This document shows, one piece after another, positions 5,728-8,651 of a DNA stretch of 8,651 nt; the stretch's first letter is position 1; every line of letters starts with the position of its first letter. Source of the DNA: an uncultured Bacteroidia bacterium (GTDB taxonomy: Bacteria; Bacteroidota; Bacteroidia; SpSt-205); NCBI GenBank assembly GCA_937995505.1, contig CALKJV010000227.1:1-8651 (forward strand), written 5' to 3'. The notes beneath the pieces were generated by a model that saw only the letters and a list, made by a program, of their open reading frames with translations, ran no database searches and was not told the DNA's origin. Both the position numbers and the translations under genes were made by a program.

Positions 5728-8547
5728 ATGGCTACGCTTTCAGAGCACATTCGCATTATCGGTGCCCGTCAGCATACCCTGAAGGGCATTAGCGTGGCTA
5801 TACCGCGCCACAAGCTGACGGTCTTATGCGGATGGAGTGGCTCTGGCAAAACTACCCTGGCCTTTGACACGCTGTATGCAGAGGGGTTTAGCGCTTACGT
5901 AGAGAGCTTGAGCCCGTATGTGCGGCAATTTCTGCCGCGTATGCCTCGGCCGGCGGTAGATCGGATTGAGGGGCTGGCCCCCGCCATCGCCCTCCAACAA
6001 AACCGCTTTACCGGGGGGATGCGCTCTACCGTGGTAACCCTCAGCGAACTGTATCCCTACCTGCGCCTTCTCTTTGCTCGGGTGGGCCAGCTTTATTCCC
6101 CTATTAGCGGAGAGCCCCTCCAACGCTACTCCTTAGAAGAAGTAGCCCAGTTTCTCCTTCAGCAGCCCCCAGGTACTGAAGTGCGTATCTTGCGTCCTAT
6201 TAGGGATCCCGAAGCCCTACCCACCTTAGCAGAAGAGGGCTATGATCGCATTCTGTGGCAAGATACCCTCTATGAGTGGCCAGATTACCCCGCTGACCTC
6301 ACTGAGGAGGAGTTATACCTCTTCCTGGACCGGCTCTTTATAGACCCTACCGAAGTAGAGCTGCGGGCTCGCCTCATGGAGAGCCTGGAAGAAGTCTGGT
6401 ACGCACACCAGCGACAAGTGTGGGTTTGGATATCGGAAAAGGGCACATTTGCCTTTTCTGGGCAGCTCCAGGCCGAAGGTTACAGCTTCAGAGAGCCGAC
6501 GCCAGAGCTTTTCAACTACCTGAGTTCCTATGGCGCGTGTCCTACCTGCCAAGGCAAAGGCCAGGCCCTCAGCCTCAGTGAAGCCGCTGTACTACCTGAC
6601 CCTCGCAAAAGCCTCCAAGGAGGCCTAGTCGCCCTCTGGGCCGACCTTCCCTTCATGCGCCCCTATCAAGAGGCTTTTGTGGAGCGCACCCGAGACCAAA
6701 TAGACCCTGCCCTGCCGTACTACGCCTATACCACCCAGCAGAAGCGGCTACTCTGGTGGGGGGATCCTCTCCGGGGTATTGTGGGCATCATGGGCAGCTA
6801 TGAGGCCGAAATGCGCAAACGCAGCCACACCCAAGCTCTCTTTCGCTATCAAGGCGTAGGCCCCTGCCCTGCCTGTGAAGGTAGCCGACTCCATCCAGAC
6901 ACCCGCTGGATCCGCATTGCTGGCCTCTCCCTCCCCCAAGTTTTGAGCCTATCGCTAACCGAATTTGCCGACTGGCTGGAACGAATCCATCTGCCCGAAC
7001 CGCAGCGCACCATTGCAGCTCCCCTCCTGGAAGAGCTCAAGCCCCGCACTGCATTTCTTTTGCGAGTAGGCTTGGGCTACCTGACCTTAGACCGGTCCGG
7101 CGAGTCGCTCTCCGGCGGCGAAAGCCAACGCCTCCAGCTGGCTGCCATATTAGGAAGCCGCCTCACGGGCGCTATCTACGTGCTAGACGAACCTACCATC
7201 GGCCTGCATCCCCGAGACACCCAACGCCTTCTCTCAGCTATCCAGGAGCTACGCCAAGCCCCCAATACCGTAGTGGTGGTAGAACACGATGAAACCCTCA
7301 TTCGCGCCGCAGAACACCTCATTGAAATGGGCCCAGAGTCGGGAGAAAAAGGCGGCGAGGTGACCTTTCAAGGCACATTTGCAGAGCTCCTACAGGCCGA
7401 TACCCCCACGGCAAGGTACTTCCAGCGACCGCCTAACCTCCTTCCGACTTTTCATCCTACCTCCCCTCCCATCGCCTTAGAAGGGGCCTGCTTGCACAAC
7501 CTCAAAAATCTCTCGGTCTCCTTCCCTACCCAAGCCATCACGGTCATCACCGGCGTGAGCGGATCCGGTAAGACTACCTTAGCGCTGAAACTCCTCGCCC
7601 CGGCTATTGAGGAAGCCCTCCTCGCAGCCCCCATCATGCAAGGTAAACGCACCCTCACCGGCGAACGATTCTATCGGAGCCTGACCCTTCCGGCTACCGT
7701 AGAGCAGCTGGAAGTTCTCTCGCAAAATACCCTCACCCGCAATCGTCGCTCTATCATTGCTACGGTAAGCGGGGCCTTTGACCCTATCCGAGAACTCTTT
7801 GCGCTAGCGGCTGAGCGGATGGGGGTAGACATCCCCCCAGGCTACTTCTCTTTCAATGTAGCGGGAGGCCGCTGCGAAACCTGCCAGGGCGAAGGCGTCC
7901 TCATCAAACCTATGCAATTTTTAGCCGACTTGCGCCTCCCCTGCCCTACCTGCCAAGGCAAACGCTTCCAGCCTTTCATCCTAGAAGTAGAGCTGGGTGG
8001 CAAAAACATCAGCGAAGTTTTAGAGCTTACCGTCACAGAAGCCCTACGGTTTTTTGCCGCACTGGAAAAGTTTCCTCAAAAGCTGCGAGAGGCTATCCAA
8101 ACCGCTTTAGAACCGCTTGCCGTGGTAGGTTTAGGCTACCTCAAGTTAGGGCAAGCTACCACCGAGCTCTCCGGCGGAGAAGCCAGCCGCCTCAAGCTCA
8201 TCCCCTACCTAACCCCGAATAGCCGTCCCACGCTGTTTATTATTGACGAGCCGACGACAGGGCTCCATTTTGACGATGTGGAACGGCTCCTACGGGCCTT
8301 TCGCCAGCTGGTGCGGCAAGGACACACCCTGCTCATTGTAGAGCATAACTTAGACCTTATCGCCGGGGCGGATTGGGTAATTGATTTAGGTCCGGAAGGG
8401 GGCGATAGCGGCGGCGAGCTCCTCTACGCAGGCCCTGTACGAGAGCTACTGAATCACCCCACCAGTTATACAGCTGCTGCCCTCCGAGAGAAATACGCCT
8501 CCGTTCCCCAAGAGTCTACCCGCCCTTCAGACGCTCCCAATCTTTGA
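5728..8547 (+). CDS. uvrA: Excinuclease ABC subunit A (UvrA), divergent
   Basis: UvrA is the damage-sensing ATPase dimer of nucleotide excision repair; it loads UvrB on lesions. The 939 residues contain two ABC modules: Walker A GWSGSGKTT (35-43) and GVSGSGKTT (609-617), signatures LSGGESQR (461-468) and LSGGEASR (814-821), Walker B YVLDEPTIGLH (484-494) and FIIDEPTTGLH (837-847), and switch histidines His520 and His873. The UvrB-binding region is at about 130-245. The C-terminal zinc finger is complete (Cys716/719/739/742). The first finger keeps only Cys271/Cys274; the partner CxxC is replaced within AFSGQLQAEGYSF. The usual PRSTVGT and GRTPRSNPATYT blocks have drifted to GGMRSTVVT (96-104) and RNRRSIIATVSG (671-682). 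YSPISG at 123-128 is, as I recall, typical of Bacteroidota copies. It could be the main UvrA or a second paralogue. The start follows the pckA TAA with no gap or Shine-Dalgarno. Confidence 0.93.
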   Translation: MATLSEHIRIIGARQHTLKGISVAIPRHKLTVLCGWSGSGKTTLAFDTLYAEGFSAYVESLSPYVRQFLPRMPRPAVDRIEGLAPAIALQQNRFTGGMRSTVVTLSELYPYLRLLFARVGQLYSPISGEPLQRYSLEEVAQFLLQQPPGTEVRILRPIRDPEALPTLAEEGYDRILWQDTLYEWPDYPADLTEEELYLFLDRLFIDPTEVELRARLMESLEEVWYAHQRQVWVWISEKGTFAFSGQLQAEGYSFREPTPELFNYLSSYGACPTCQGKGQALSLSEAAVLPDPRKSLQGGLVALWADLPFMRPYQEAFVERTRDQIDPALPYYAYTTQQKRLLWWGDPLRGIVGIMGSYEAEMRKRSHTQALFRYQGVGPCPACEGSRLHPDTRWIRIAGLSLPQVLSLSLTEFADWLERIHLPEPQRTIAAPLLEELKPRTAFLLRVGLGYLTLDRSGESLSGGESQRLQLAAILGSRLTGAIYVLDEPTIGLHPRDTQRLLSAIQELRQAPNTVVVVEHDETLIRAAEHLIEMGPESGEKGGEVTFQGTFAELLQADTPTARYFQRPPNLLPTFHPTSPPIALEGACLHNLKNLSVSFPTQAITVITGVSGSGKTTLALKLLAPAIEEALLAAPIMQGKRTLTGERFYRSLTLPATVEQLEVLSQNTLTRNRRSIIATVSGAFDPIRELFALAAERMGVDIPPGYFSFNVAGGRCETCQGEGVLIKPMQFLADLRLPCPTCQGKRFQPFILEVELGGKNISEVLELTVTEALRFFAALEKFPQKLREAIQTALEPLAVVGLGYLKLGQATTELSGGEASRLKLIPYLTPNSRPTLFIIDEPTTGLHFDDVERLLRAFRQLVRQGHTLLIVEHNLDLIAGADWVIDLGPEGGDSGGELLYAGPVRELLNHPTSYTAAALREKYASVPQESTRPSDAPNL

Positions 8548-8551
8548 CCGT

Positions 8552-8651
8552 ATGCGTATAGGCCTTTTTGAGGATGAGGGGTGGCAAGCGCTTCTGCCCT
8601 TTACCCGAATGCGCCCGATTTGGGAGTTGTGGTGGGGCATAGATACCTTAG
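8552..8651 (+). CDS. GlmU-like sugar nucleotidyltransferase, N-terminal fragment (3' end outside window)
   Basis: Only the first 33 codons are in the window, open to its end. The start MRIGLFEDEGWQALLP followed by FTRMRPIWELWWGIDTL resembles the N-terminus of the Bacteroidota-type GlmU-related proteins (a sugar-phosphate nucleotidyltransferase joined to left-handed beta-helix acyltransferase repeats), which read roughly I-L-F-D...LLPLTFTRPVAELRVGILT. Those proteins are thought to make UDP-N-acetylglucosamine or a similar activated sugar for the cell envelope. The ATG lies 4 nt after the uvrA stop, so it is probably cotranscribed with pckA and uvrA. Tryptophan replaces the usual small residues in WELWWGIDTL, so the protein may be a divergent member. 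The catalytic and acyltransferase parts are not visible, so the call rests on one short motif. Confidence 0.68.
   Translation, partial: MRIGLFEDEGWQALLPFTRMRPIWELWWGIDTL

Noticed and set aside
1..8651. Mobile element, CRISPR array, defence cassette or tRNA
   Set aside because: No transposase, integrase, terminal repeats, regularly spaced repeats or tRNA-like cloverleaf sequence was seen. All long frames are accounted for by recognisable cellular protein families.

Overview
The window looks like a piece of ordinary chromosome from a member of the Bacteroidota or a close relative, moderately GC-rich. Three things suggest this. None of the visible gene starts has a Shine-Dalgarno sequence. A TAnnTTTG-type -7 box sits just before pckA. 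The UvrA and the final partial sugar nucleotidyltransferase resemble versions I associate with Bacteroidota (YSPISG after the RLLFARVG block in UvrA; LFEDE...LLPFTRMRP in the nucleotidyltransferase). The assignment comes from motif reading, not a database search.

Layout. Positions 1-429 (+) hold the C-terminal end of a penicillin-acylase-family hydrolase. It runs tail to tail into a minus-strand cluster, and the two coding regions overlap by 9 bp. In transcription order the minus cluster is: an Lrp/AsnC regulator with an unusual basic Gly-rich tail (3971-3411), rsmI for 16S rRNA methylation (3402-2713), lnt for lipoprotein N-acylation (2792-1164) and an inositol-monophosphatase-family phosphatase (1218-421). 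These genes are packed tightly: an 8-nt gap, then an 80-nt overlap, then a 55-nt overlap. The plus cluster starts from the same intergenic region: pckA, ATP-type phosphoenolpyruvate carboxykinase (4135-5727); a divergent uvrA (5728-8547) whose ATG directly follows the pckA TAA; and, 4 nt after uvrA, the first 33 codons of a GlmU-like sugar nucleotidyltransferase that runs off the window.

The only real non-coding stretch is 3972-4134, between the divergent lrp-like gene and pckA. It is AT-richer than its surroundings. It contains a candidate lrp promoter overlapped by a 12-bp dyad (a plausible autoregulatory operator), a larger inverted repeat, a spaced direct repeat, and a -7 box so close to the pckA ATG that the pckA mRNA may be leaderless. 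The regulator is well placed to control itself and pckA, the entry step of gluconeogenesis.

The genes are mostly housekeeping. I see no mobile element, CRISPR array, RNA gene, toxin-antitoxin pair or defence cassette, and no convincing undescribed system. The most interesting points are the intergenic control region, the regulator's tail, the long overlaps and the sequence drift in UvrA.
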